Positions 6,878 through 14,004 of a stretch of 14,075 bases of DNA are shown here, piece after piece. The DNA comes from Embleya sp040605455. Lineage in GTDB: Bacteria; Actinomycetota; Actinomycetes; Streptomycetales; Streptomycetaceae. The stretch covers positions 1 to 14,075 of the forward strand of contig NZ_JBEXCV010000193.1 in the NCBI RefSeq assembly GCF_040605455.1, in the 5' to 3' direction. The translations under genes and the position numbers were made by a program. The notes below the pieces were generated by a model that did no database searches, was not told where the DNA came from, and worked only from the letters and a program-made list of their open reading frames with translations. Position 1 is the first letter of the stretch, and each line of letters opens with the position of its first letter.

Positions 6878-8692
6878 ATGGGGAGAATCCTGCTGGTGGC
6901 CCGGCTGGCGATGCGCGACCTGCGGCGGCGGCCCACCGAGGCCGCACTGCTGCTGATCGCCATCATGGCGGCCACGACGACTCTGACGCTCGGCCTCGTC
7001 CTGCGGGATGCCGCCGGCGACCCGTTCGGGACCACCCGGGCCGCCACCAAGGGCCCCGACGTGGTCGCCAACGTCGCCGACGGCTCCCAGCTGCCCCGCC
7101 TCGAGCAGCTGGCGTCCGCCTCCGGCGTGACCGCGCACAGCGGGCCGTTCCCCGTCACCTCCGGGAAGATCGAGGCGTCCGGCCGGACCTCCGACGTGGA
7201 GCTCGTGGGAAGGGACACCGCAGACGCGGCCGTCGATCAGCCCAAGCTGTCCGCCGGCGACTGGGTGTCGTCCGGCGGCATGGTGCTGGAAGCGTCCTTC
7301 GCCCGCTCGCTCCACGTGGGCGTCGGCGACTTGGTAACGATCGCCGAGAAGCCGTTCAAGGTCGTCGGCCTGGCCGTCTCGGCCGCCTCGGCGCCCTACC
7401 CGGGGACGTCCTGCATCGTCGCGGTCGGCTGCATCCACGGTGCGATTCCCCACGACCGGAACCTGCCGTCCAACCTGCTCCACAACCCCGGCCTGGCCTG
7501 GGTCACCCAGGCCGACGCGAAGAGCCTCGCCACCGGCGCGAGTTCGCTGTCCTACGTGATGAATCTGAGGCTCGCCGACCCCGAGGGCGCGCCGGGGTTC
7601 GTCGACCGGAACGGTGGTTCCCCCTTCCTACAGAGCTGGCAGAGCATCCGGTCCGACGCCACCGACGTGGCCAAGGACTCCCAGATCCTGCTGCTCATCG
7701 GCGCCTGGCTGTTGGGTCTGCTCGCCGTCGCCAGCCTCGCGGTGCTGGTCGGCGGTCGGATGGCCGATCAGACCAAGCGGGTCGGGCTGCTCAAGGCGGT
7801 CGGCGGCACCCCGGGCTTGGTCGCTGCGGTGCTGCTCGCGGAGTACCTGGTCGTGGCAGTCTTCGCCGCTGCGGGCGGGCTGGTGATCGGCGCGCTGACC
7901 GCACCGCTGCTCACCGAGTCCAGCGCCGGCCTCATCGGCAGCGCGGGGACGCCGTCCGTGAGCGCCCCCACGATCATCGCGGTGACGGCGGTGGCACTCG
8001 GCGTCGCAGTGGTCGCGACCGCGGTCCCGGCTGTGCGGGCGGCCCGCACCGGCACGGTCAGCGCGCTCGCCGACTCGGCCCGCCCGCCCCGCCGCACCAC
8101 CTGGCTGATCTCGATGTCGCGGCGGCTGCCCGTCCCACTGATGCTGGCCCTGCGGGTCGCGGCCCGCCGCCCGAGACGGGTGGTTCTGGGCGTGATCAGC
8201 ATCGCGGTCACGGTCAGTGGCATCTACATCCTGCTGGTGCTCAACACCTTCCTCGGATCGCAGACCGGTAGCGGCGGGTACACGCCCGACCAGGTGGACA
8301 CGCTCCGGCACGTGCTGATGGTCTGGACGGTCATCCTGCTGGCCCTGGCCGCCGTCAACGCGATCGTCATCACCTGGGCGACGGTGCTCGACAACCGGCA
8401 TACCTCGGCCCTGGCCCGGGCCCTCGGCGCGACTCCGCAGGAGGTGTCGACAGCGCTGGCGACCGCGCAGGTGCTGCCCGCTCTCCTCGGCGCGATCCTC
8501 GGCGTCTTCCCGTGCGGCTGGCTGCTGCTCGCCGGCATCAACACGATCACCGGCGCCAACGGCGACAACGCCAAGCTCCTGGCGCCCTGGCAGCTGACCA
8601 CCCTGACGCTCGGGACCGTGGTGGCGGTGGCGGTGCTCACCGCGATCCCGGCGCGCCTCGGCGGCCGCCGCCCGGTGACCGACACCCTCTGA
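6878..8692 (+). CDS. FtsX/MacB-type ABC transporter permease
   Basis: A 604-residue membrane protein. One membrane segment at about 21-42 is followed by a large extracellular domain of about 220 residues, which includes two Cys close together (SCIVAVGC), then segments at about 268-290, 315-338 and 365-387. This first FtsX unit ends in the usual PAVRAART. A second unit has segments at about 433-455, 478-500, 531-553 and 573-592. The second unit has only a short outside loop, so the protein is a fused pair of FtsX units with one large ectodomain. It pairs with the upstream ATPase (gap of five bases) in the PadR operon. The ATG at 6878 gives the normal N-terminus, with basic residues RLAMRDLRRRP before the first membrane segment. 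Confidence 0.93.
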   Translation: MGRILLVARLAMRDLRRRPTEAALLLIAIMAATTTLTLGLVLRDAAGDPFGTTRAATKGPDVVANVADGSQLPRLEQLASASGVTAHSGPFPVTSGKIEASGRTSDVELVGRDTADAAVDQPKLSAGDWVSSGGMVLEASFARSLHVGVGDLVTIAEKPFKVVGLAVSAASAPYPGTSCIVAVGCIHGAIPHDRNLPSNLLHNPGLAWVTQADAKSLATGASSLSYVMNLRLADPEGAPGFVDRNGGSPFLQSWQSIRSDATDVAKDSQILLLIGAWLLGLLAVASLAVLVGGRMADQTKRVGLLKAVGGTPGLVAAVLLAEYLVVAVFAAAGGLVIGALTAPLLTESSAGLIGSAGTPSVSAPTIIAVTAVALGVAVVATAVPAVRAARTGTVSALADSARPPRRTTWLISMSRRLPVPLMLALRVAARRPRRVVLGVISIAVTVSGIYILLVLNTFLGSQTGSGGYTPDQVDTLRHVLMVWTVILLALAAVNAIVITWATVLDNRHTSALARALGATPQEVSTALATAQVLPALLGAILGVFPCGWLLLAGINTITGANGDNAKLLAPWQLTTLTLGTVVAVAVLTAIPARLGGRRPVTDTL

Positions 8693-8707
8693 GCCCGGTG
8701 ACCCTCA

Positions 8708-8741
8708 GGAAACGGCCCCGCCGGAAGACGAGGCCGTTTCC
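8708..8741 (+). terminator. Hairpin after the PadR-ABC operon
   Basis: GGAAACGGCC (8708-8717) and GGCCGTTTCC (8732-8741) form a perfect ten-base stem with a 14-base loop, 16 bases after the permease stop. No long T run follows, which is common in actinomycete terminators. Confidence 0.75.
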
Positions 8742-9051
8742 GTGTGCAATTGCGCATCCACATCAGTTGGACACCGGTGGACAGAGGGCGTGTGGGCCGC
8801 GAGGGCGTCGGCACGTTCGGGGTCGCCGAAGTGCCGGACCTGTTCGCGTCGTTGAGCCGGCCACCGGGCGAACTCCCGCTCGCCCCGGTCGCGGCAGACA
8901 GCCCTCGGCGCCGCCGCCTACGGCCTGCGCCGGACCCTCACCCGCGCCTGACCGCCCCGAACACCCCCGACCGGACACCAGGCAGCAACTCCCCGGCACA
9001 TGTGGTGCCGCACCGCGGTCGGCGCAAGCGCGTGCCGCCGGGCCGTTGCCT
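8742..9051. other. Convergent intergenic stretch without a supported gene
   Basis: About 310 bases between the two convergent operons. A minus-strand open stretch (about 8924 down to 8745) gives EREFARWPAQRREQVRHFGD and then ERADALAAHTP, which reads like natural protein and may be a worn relic. It lacks a start, a ribosome site and a family I know. The plus strand is also open here. Confidence 0.4.
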
Positions 9052-9076
9052 CGGCGGCCTCGGGAGTCGGCCGCCG
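9052..9076 (-). terminator. Hairpin after the two-component operon
   Basis: CGGCGGCC (9052-9059) and GGCCGCCG (9069-9076) form a perfect eight-base stem with a nine-base loop. It starts 13 bases past the response regulator stop in the minus direction. No T run. Confidence 0.6.
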
Positions 9077-9089
9077 GTGGTCGTTGCGG

Positions 9090-9752
9090 TCATTGGTGGT
9101 GTGCGGTCACCAGGCCGGATTCGTAGGCGAGGACCACGAGTTGGGCGCGGTCGCGGGTGTGGAGTTTGGTCATGGCGCGGTTGATGTGGGTCTTCGCGGT
9201 CAGCGGGCTGATGACCATGCGGTCGGCGATTTCGTCGTTGGACAGGCCCTGGGCGACCAGGGTGACGGCTTCGCGTTCACGGTTGGTCAGCTCGGCCAGC
9301 CCCGTGACGACGCCCGGGCGCAGGGGCCGGGCGACGTAGCGGTCGATGAGCTTGCGGGTGATGGAGGGGGCGAGCAGCGCGTCGCCGCGGGCGGCGACGC
9401 GCACCGCGTGCAGGAAGTCCTCCGGCTCGATGTCCTTGACGAGGAATCCGGCGGCGCCCGCTCGCAGTGCGTCGAAGACGTACTCGTCCAGGCCGTAGTT
9501 GGTCAGAATGACGACGTGCACCCGGGCCAGAACCGGATCGGCGGCGATGAGTCGAGTCGCCTCGATGCCGTCCATCACCGGCATCTGGATGTCGATGAGC
9601 GCGATGTCGGGCCGGTGTTCCCTGGCCAGGGCCACGCCCTCCTGCCCGTCGGCGGCCTCGGCGACCACCTCGATGTCGTCTTCGAGGTCGAGGAGCGCGC
9701 GGAATCCGCTGCGCAGCAGCGGCTGGTCGTCGACCAACAGGACTCGGATCAC
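9090..9752 (-). CDS. NarL/LuxR-family response regulator
   Basis: 220 residues. The receiver domain (1 to about 120) has the acidic pocket D8-D9, phosphoacceptor D54 in ALIDIQMPVMDG, T84 and K106 (FLVKD), so it should be phosphorylatable. The C-terminal LuxR helix-turn-helix (about 150-215) contains LTNREREAVTLVAQGLSNDE and the recognition helix SPLTAKTHINRAMTKL. The start is GTG at 9752 and overlaps the histidine kinase stop (GTGA), showing coupled translation with its partner. It probably binds DNA as a dimer; the palindromes upstream of the operon are candidate sites. Targets cannot be read directly; the neighbouring DUF6223 gene and the operon itself are the closest. Confidence 0.95.
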   Translation of the reverse strand: MIRVLLVDDQPLLRSGFRALLDLEDDIEVVAEAADGQEGVALAREHRPDIALIDIQMPVMDGIEATRLIAADPVLARVHVVILTNYGLDEYVFDALRAGAAGFLVKDIEPEDFLHAVRVAARGDALLAPSITRKLIDRYVARPLRPGVVTGLAELTNREREAVTLVAQGLSNDEIADRMVISPLTAKTHINRAMTKLHTRDRAQLVVLAYESGLVTAHHQ

Positions 9753-10873
9753 GAGGTTCGCTCCACGGGGAGTTCGGCCTGGACGGTGAAGCCGCCCTCG
9801 TCGCGCGGTTCCGCACGCAGCCGGCCGCCCAGCGCGGTGACGCGTTCGCGCATGCCGAGCAGCCCGACACCGGGCGTCGGTGCGGTGTCCGGCGCGGCCT
9901 GGCCGTCGTCGTCGACGCGTATGGCGAGGGTGTCGGGGCGGTAGTCGATCAGCACCGACGCCGTGGCGGGGCCGGCATGTCTGGCGGTGTTGGTGAGCGA
10001 CTCCTGGACGATCCGGTAGACGGTGCGGCCCACCGCGGCCGGCACGTCGAGCCGCGGTCCTTCGATCCTCAGACTCGCGTCCAGGCCGGTCGTGCGGAAC
10101 CCTTCGACGAGTTCCTGGACGTGGTCGAGGCCGCGCGGCGGGGTCTTCTCGTCGTCGCGCAGCGCTGCCAGGGTCGCCCGCAGTTCCCGGCTGGCCTCGC
10201 GGCCGGCCTCCCGGATGGCGAGCAGGGACTCCGGCACCGGCTCGCCGCGCTTGCCCGCCAGGTGAACGGCGACTTCGGACTGTACCTTGATCACCGAGAT
10301 CTGGTGGACGAGCGAGTCGTGCAGCTCCCGCGCGATGTGCAGTCGTTCCTCGTCGGCGCGGCGCAACGCGGCCTCCTCCCGGGTCCGTTCCGCCTCGTCG
10401 GCGCGCCGCTCGGCCTGGCGTAGCGCTTCACCCGCCGCGCCGGCGGCGACCAGCCAGGCCAGTTCGAGGGCGCCGCGGGCCTGCGCGTACGCCTCACCCA
10501 TGTCGTGCAGGGAGACCAGGGCCGCGAGCGGGAGAGCGGCGAGCAGGACCACGGAGGCCGCCACGGTGACCCTACGGTGTCCGGCCCGCATCGCGGCGTA
10601 CACCGCGAACAGGAACGCGACCACGGGCACGTCGAACCCGGCCGCCTGATAGCCCACCGCGCACAGCCCGGTGACGGCCAGCACAACAACCGGGGCCCGC
10701 CGCCCGGCGGCCAGCACCAGGCCGCCGCCGACCAGCAGTGCGTAGCCGACCAGGTCAACAGGCGTGGCGGAGTGCTCCGCGGACAGCCCGGTGACCAGCA
10801 ACGCGGCCGCCACACCGACGGCGACCACCCAGTCCCTGACAGCGGCCCGGACACGGAACCTTCCTGCGCTCAT
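9749..10873 (-). CDS. Sensor histidine kinase (HisKA_3, NarL-partner type)
   Basis: 374 residues. The N-terminal half holds about five hydrophobic segments (about 14-30, 41-56, 60-75, 83-96 and 102-121) and has almost no extracellular loop, so it senses within the membrane, as many actinobacterial HPK7 kinases do. A charged helix (about 150-175) leads to the HisKA_3 motif with phosphoacceptor H185 in IARELHDSLVHQ. The ATPase domain shows the N box ESLTNTARHA (291-300, N295), VDDDG (320-324) and GVGLLGMRERV (335-345). The ATG at 10873 is preceded by TAGGGT (10885 down to 10880) six bases away and has no clear Shine-Dalgarno, which fits a leaderless transcript. A perfect palindrome covers the spacer and -35 region. 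Confidence 0.94.
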   Translation of the reverse strand: MSAGRFRVRAAVRDWVVAVGVAAALLVTGLSAEHSATPVDLVGYALLVGGGLVLAAGRRAPVVVLAVTGLCAVGYQAAGFDVPVVAFLFAVYAAMRAGHRRVTVAASVVLLAALPLAALVSLHDMGEAYAQARGALELAWLVAAGAAGEALRQAERRADEAERTREEAALRRADEERLHIARELHDSLVHQISVIKVQSEVAVHLAGKRGEPVPESLLAIREAGREASRELRATLAALRDDEKTPPRGLDHVQELVEGFRTTGLDASLRIEGPRLDVPAAVGRTVYRIVQESLTNTARHAGPATASVLIDYRPDTLAIRVDDDGQAAPDTAPTPGVGLLGMRERVTALGGRLRAEPRDEGGFTVQAELPVERTS

Positions 10874-10887
10874 CCGCGCACCCTAGC

Positions 10888-10913
10888 CGGGATCCGCCCG
10901 CGGGCGGATCCCG
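10888..10913 (-). promoter_or_regulatory. 26-bp perfect palindrome over the histidine kinase promoter
   Basis: The left arm CGGGATCCGCCCG (10888-10900) is followed directly by its exact reverse complement (10901-10913), with no spacer. It begins three bases upstream of the putative -10 hexamer TAGGGT and so spans the spacer and -35 region of the two-component operon. That is a classic repressor position. It could also form a hairpin on the plus strand. Confidence 0.6.
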
Positions 10914-10931
10914 CTCACGGACGAGCGGCCG

Positions 10932-11033
10932 GCTACCGCATCTGCGGTAGCGATGCGGCTTCTGCGGCGTCCGCAGCAGCCGGATACCACGCCGACGGCA
11001 GAGCGAAGTGTCTGCGTCCGCAAGACGACCGCA
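10932..11033. promoter_or_regulatory. Cluster of TGCGG/CCGCA half-sites between divergent genes
   Basis: GCTACCGCA (10932-10940) and TGCGGTAGC (10943-10951) form a near-perfect palindrome with a two-base centre. Further pentamers TGCGG or CCGCA lie at 10954-10958, 10963-10967, 10971-10975, 11018-11022 and 11029-11033, and CTGCGG/CCGCAG (10962-10976) is a second inverted pair. That makes seven pentamers in about 98 bases. By base composition I would expect fewer than one. The cluster lies between the histidine kinase gene and the divergent DUF6223 gene, so a regulator binding here could control both; the adjacent response regulator is the first candidate. Confidence 0.5.
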
Positions 11034-11092
11034 GGCGGGTCGGGCGGACAGGCTCAGGTGCCATCCACTCGTACGAGAAACGGGAGCACACC

Positions 11093-11485
11093 ATGTCAGT
11101 CCGATCCGCGATCACCGCACCCGCGGCCGCGTACGTCACCGCCCAGCCGGTCGCCGCCGGTGTCTCCGACATGAGCGCCGGGCGACTCGGCGCCGGCTCG
11201 GCCGCGATCGTGGGGCTGATCGCCGTGGCCCTCGGCGGCCTGGCGCTGGCCCGCGCGGCCGGTCGCATCGGCACCGGCCCCGGGCGCAACGGGGCCGTCG
11301 CCGCAGTGATCGCGGGGCCCCTGGCCACGGCCGTCGGCGCGGTGGTCGCGGCCACCGCCGACGGCGGCCTCGGCACCGGCAACGGACTGGGCGGAGCCTA
11401 CGTCGCCATGCTGGTGGGGCTGCTCGGCACAGTCCTGGGCGCACTGGCCCTGACCCGCTCCCGCCACACCGAAGCCACCGGCTGA
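11093..11485 (+). CDS. DUF6223-family small membrane protein
   Basis: 130 residues with three hydrophobic, glycine-rich segments: about 38-54 (AAIVGLIAVALGGLALA), about 68-86 (GAVAAVIAGPLATAVGAVV) and about 101-119 (AYVAMLVGLLGTVLGALAL). The conserved-looking AGRIGTGPGRNG loop joins the first two, and ADGGLGTGNGLGG joins the last two. This pattern matches the actinobacterial DUF6223 family, whose function is not known. GGAG (11083-11086) lies six bases before the ATG. The gene is divergent from the two-component operon and shares its half-site cluster, so it may be a target of that system; this is inference. Confidence 0.85.
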   Translation: MSVRSAITAPAAAYVTAQPVAAGVSDMSAGRLGAGSAAIVGLIAVALGGLALARAAGRIGTGPGRNGAVAAVIAGPLATAVGAVVAATADGGLGTGNGLGGAYVAMLVGLLGTVLGALALTRSRHTEATG

Positions 11486-11598
11486 CCACGGCACCGACGA
11501 GCGCGTCCGCGTGAGGAGCCGCCCCCGGGACCGGCGTTGAGCCTGTGCCCGGTGGCGTGCCGGCCCCGGCGGACGGACAGGGAACAGTCCGGGCAGAT

Positions 11599-11633
11599 CA
11601 ACCCGGGGCGGTCCGAGGCGCTGCCCCGGGTTG
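11599..11633. terminator. Hairpin between DUF6223 and the sigma factor relic
   Basis: CAACCCGGGGC (11599-11609) and GCCCCGGGTTG (11623-11633) form a perfect 11-base stem with a 13-base loop. It could end transcription from either side. No T run. Confidence 0.5.
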
Positions 11634-11735
11634 GAAGGCGGTTGGCAGCGTCCCGACGCGCCGCGCTCCCGTGACGACCGCGGGCACGACCCCCGAGACG
11701 CCCGTGTCCAGGTCTTGGTGTCGGTCGGCCCGGGG

Positions 11736-12443
11736 TCACCTTTGGGTGATGAGCGGTGCCTCCGGTTCGGATTGCCGCCAGGCTCCGGTGAGGCGGGCGA
11801 GGCGGGGCCGGGGCGGGGATGACGCGCAGGGTGACGATCTGGCCGCCGGTGATGTCGAACGTGACCGCGCCGACGACCCGGTCGCCGAGTACGAAGAGCA
11901 TGGCGGGTGCGCCGTTGACGACCGCGTAGTGGACGGTGGCGTGCCGCCGGCGAGTCGCCGTTTCGCGTCTGTGGGCTTGAAGCCGGCCCGGGCGATGGCG
12001 GCGATGCGCTGCGGGGTGTCGTACCGCAGCAGCGTCTCGGCCGGGCCGGCGGCATCGGAGTCGGAAATCGCGGTCGCGTCGTCGGTGAGCAGCGCGACGA
12101 GGCGTTCGGGGCGGCCGGGAGGACGCGGCGGCGAGGAACTCTTCGACGATCCTGCGGGCGAACGCCGGGTCGACGTCGCCGCCGCGGCGGCGCGCCGAGG
12201 TGATGCGGCTCCGGGCCCGGTGGAGGTACTGCCAGCCGGCGGCCTCGGTGATGTCGAGGATCTCGGCGGTCTCGGCGTGACTGTGGGAGAACGCCTCGCG
12301 CAGGAGGTAGACGGCGCGCTCCAGGGGCGCGAGGTGTTCCGGTTGTCGGCCGCGAGTGTGACGAGGGTGCCATCGGACAACGAAGCGATTTTGTGGTGTA
12401 CCCACGGCGGCTGGACTGACCAATCGCTGAAATGATCGTTCAT
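11736..12443 (-). pseudogene. ECF sigma factor (SigJ type) pseudogene, multiply frameshifted
   Basis: Fragments of one protein lie in order in alternating minus-strand frames: SLSDGTLVTLAADN; then, from about 12340, EHLAPLERAVYLLREAFSHS and ETAEILDITEAAGWQYLHRA (sigma region 4); then, from about 12113, ERLVALLTDDATAISDSD and RIAAIARAGF; then, from about 11940, ATVHYAVVNGAPAMLFVLGD and VTFDITGGQIVTLRV (SnoaL-like tail); then, from about 11812, RLARLTGAWRQ to the stop at 11736. Four switches are needed, alternating a lost and a gained base. Sigma region 2, needed to bind core polymerase and the -10 element, is absent upstream. SigJ-type factors have exactly this region 4 plus SnoaL-like tail. 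It is certainly not expressed as one protein unless the frameshifts are sequence errors. Confidence 0.8.
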
Positions 12444-12601
12444 GCCCGAAACTAGCGGGCCGGTCAGTGCTGTCGTTCACGTTGATCTCTACGATCAACC
12501 GGACAGTTACTGCGGCGCGGGTGTGAACCGGGTGGAAAATCCTCCGGTAATGGCGATCCTTGAAAGTGGCTGTGGTGCGTATTTCCAGCGGGACGGTCGC
12601 T

Positions 12602-12745
12602 TCAACGGGCCGACGTTGACCGCACGTCGAGGTTGTTGACGGTGTTCATCCGGGCCACGTCATCCGCCCTGACTTCCTCCCATGCCTCTTTGACCTCCCA
12701 CTTCGAAATCTCAAACGGCTCGACCTGTGAGTTCAACTGGTTCAC
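12602..12745 (-). pseudogene. N-terminal relic of a group II intron reverse transcriptase
   Basis: GTG at 12745 is preceded by a perfect ribosome site GGGAGGAG (12758 down to 12751) with five bases of spacing. The first about 30 residues read VNQLNSQVEPFEISKWEVK then EAWEEVRAD, which is the conserved start of group II intron-encoded reverse transcriptases (PF-I-K then EAW-V-A). In intact proteins a G-GVDG motif follows at once; here the frame turns into unrelated sequence and stops at 12602 after 47 residues. Only about 100 bases separate the start from the upstream gene, too few for the 5' catalytic RNA of an intron. I also see no domain V. It is a fragment, not a working element. Confidence 0.65.
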
Positions 12746-12783
12746 CGAAACTCCTCCCGGACTTCGTCGTCCGGAAAGCGCGA

Positions 12784-12838
12784 GGCGGGCGCGCCGTGTG
12801 TCGGCAACGCCCGCCCCCGATGCGGCCCACCAGGCCGC
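12784..12838 (-). terminator. Tandem hairpins after the secreted EF-hand protein gene
   Basis: GGCGGGCG (12784-12791) pairs with CGCCCGCC (12808-12815), and an inner GCCG/CGGC pair tightens the loop. A second hairpin, GCGGCC (12822-12827) with GGCCGC (12833-12838), precedes it in the direction of transcription. Both lie within 65 bases of the stop at 12849. Confidence 0.55.
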
Positions 12839-12848
12839 GAGCATCCGC

Positions 12849-13502
12849 TCAGGCGATCCGGAACTTCACCGTTTCGATGTTCGACGCGACCCCGAGCGCC
12901 TTCAGGTCGCGGGCGTCCACGGTGCCGTTCCCGTCGGCGTCCGGCACGGTGGCCGGCGCGTCGTCGAGTACGCCGTTGTGGTTCAGGTCGTCGACCACCG
13001 CGACGGTGAGCACCGTGTCGGTGTTCGTGCCGAAGAACGCGCCGCCCACCAGCCAGCTGTCGGCGATCGTGCTGCCGCGACGGCCCTGTTCGGCGATCGC
13101 GGTGACGTTGAACAGGTTCGCCAGGTTGGTGCCGGGGCCCGAGAAACCGGGCTTGTCGGCGACGGTCGTGGACAGCAGGACGACGACGCCCGGCAGCTTG
13201 TCGTCCTTGCCGGGCGAGAAGGTGCCCGCCGCCGGAGGCACGTTGTTGTGCTTCTCCGGCCCGGTCAGCTGCGGCCCGGTCCAGCCGGCGGCCTGCAGCC
13301 CGTCGCGGTAGCGGACGTTCAGGTCGAGCATCCACGCCTTGCCCTCGATCCCGGTGCTCGCCCCGGCGCGCGGGGTGAGCACGTCGACGTGGGCGGCGCG
13401 GCTCTTGTCCGAGCCGTCGGCCAGCGCGGTCGGCGCGAGCACCGCGACGGAGGCGACTGCAAGGCCGAGGGCGGACCAGCGCAGCGCTTTGGTGTGGTTC
13501 AT
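12849..13502 (-). CDS. Secreted protein with EF-hand-like calcium loops
   Basis: 217 residues. A signal peptide (about 1-28: basic start, then LGLAVASVAVLAPTALA) directs export. The mature part begins with HVDVLTPRAGASTGIEGKAW, and the middle contains VVVLLSTTVADKPGF and NLFNVTAIAEQG. Near the C-terminus two calcium-loop patterns occur: D172-N174-N176 with D180, and a canonical 12-residue loop DADGNGTVDARD at 188-199, the spacing seen in dockerin and EF-hand repeats. Ligand residues are present at loop positions 1, 3, 5, 9 and 12. The overall family is not one I can name. GAGGA lies eight bases before the ATG. The anti-sigma fragment upstream reads the same way, 142 bases away. Confidence 0.85.
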   Translation of the reverse strand: MNHTKALRWSALGLAVASVAVLAPTALADGSDKSRAAHVDVLTPRAGASTGIEGKAWMLDLNVRYRDGLQAAGWTGPQLTGPEKHNNVPPAAGTFSPGKDDKLPGVVVLLSTTVADKPGFSGPGTNLANLFNVTAIAEQGRRGSTIADSWLVGGAFFGTNTDTVLTVAVVDDLNHNGVLDDAPATVPDADGNGTVDARDLKALGVASNIETVKFRIA

Positions 13503-13644
13503 CAGTTGCGTCCTCGTGATGGGCGGGCCTCGCCGGGGTGCGAGACGGTCGCCGGGGGATACGGACGGAACCTCCGCGTGCGTTCAGCACATGACGAACA
13601 ATCATGGGAATTCCGCATCGTGCCGTGCCGCGCCTGACGACTCG

Positions 13645-14004
13645 TCACGTCGTGACCGGCACACGCAACGCCGGCGGCCCGCCCGGCACCGTGCTGAGCC
13701 CGAGCGCGACCGCCCCCTGGCGACGCATCCCCGCGGTCAGTTCGACGGAGACGGGGCGCTCGCCGAGCGCGGTGAAGCTGCCGGCCGGCACGCGCGAGCC
13801 GTCCGCCCGTTCCAGCCACACCATGTAGTGCTCGCCCTCGGGCAGGCCGCTGACGTCGAGCCGGAGGCTGACCCCCCACGAGTGGTCGGTGAGGTACGCG
13901 GTCGCGTGGGTGCCGCCCGACGCGTAGGCGACCTGCGGCCGCGGCCGGTCCGGCGAGTCGAGTGCCGACGTCAACAGCAGCACCCCCGCGACCGCGTACC
14001 TCAC
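13645..14004 (-). CDS. RskA-like anti-sigma factor, C-terminal part (5' end replaced by inverted copy)
   Basis: The C-terminal 113 residues look like the outer domain of anti-sigma-K (RskA) proteins: a hydrophobic end of a membrane segment (GVLLLTSAL), a linker, then a beta domain with ATAYLTDHSWGVSLRLDVSG, LPEGEHYMVWLERADGSRVP and AGSFTALG, and a closing AVALGLSTVPGG. The RskA outer domain often carries the L-P-x-G, VWL and DG-x-P-AG-F pattern seen here. The cytoplasmic sigma-binding part is missing. The formal ATG at 14004 is not natural: upstream of 13986 the sequence becomes the reverse complement of the gene itself, and only the first six residues come from there. The true gene presumably continues elsewhere in the genome. 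A sigma factor partner is not visible beside it. Confidence 0.65.
   Translation of the reverse strand: MRYAVAGVLLLTSALDSPDRPRPQVAYASGGTHATAYLTDHSWGVSLRLDVSGLPEGEHYMVWLERADGSRVPAGSFTALGERPVSVELTAGMRRQGAVALGLSTVPGGPPALRVPVTT

Noticed and set aside
8745..8924. Minus-strand peptide-like stretch between the convergent operons
   Set aside because: It reads like protein for about 45 residues, but there is no start, ribosome site or recognised family, and the opposite strand is also open.
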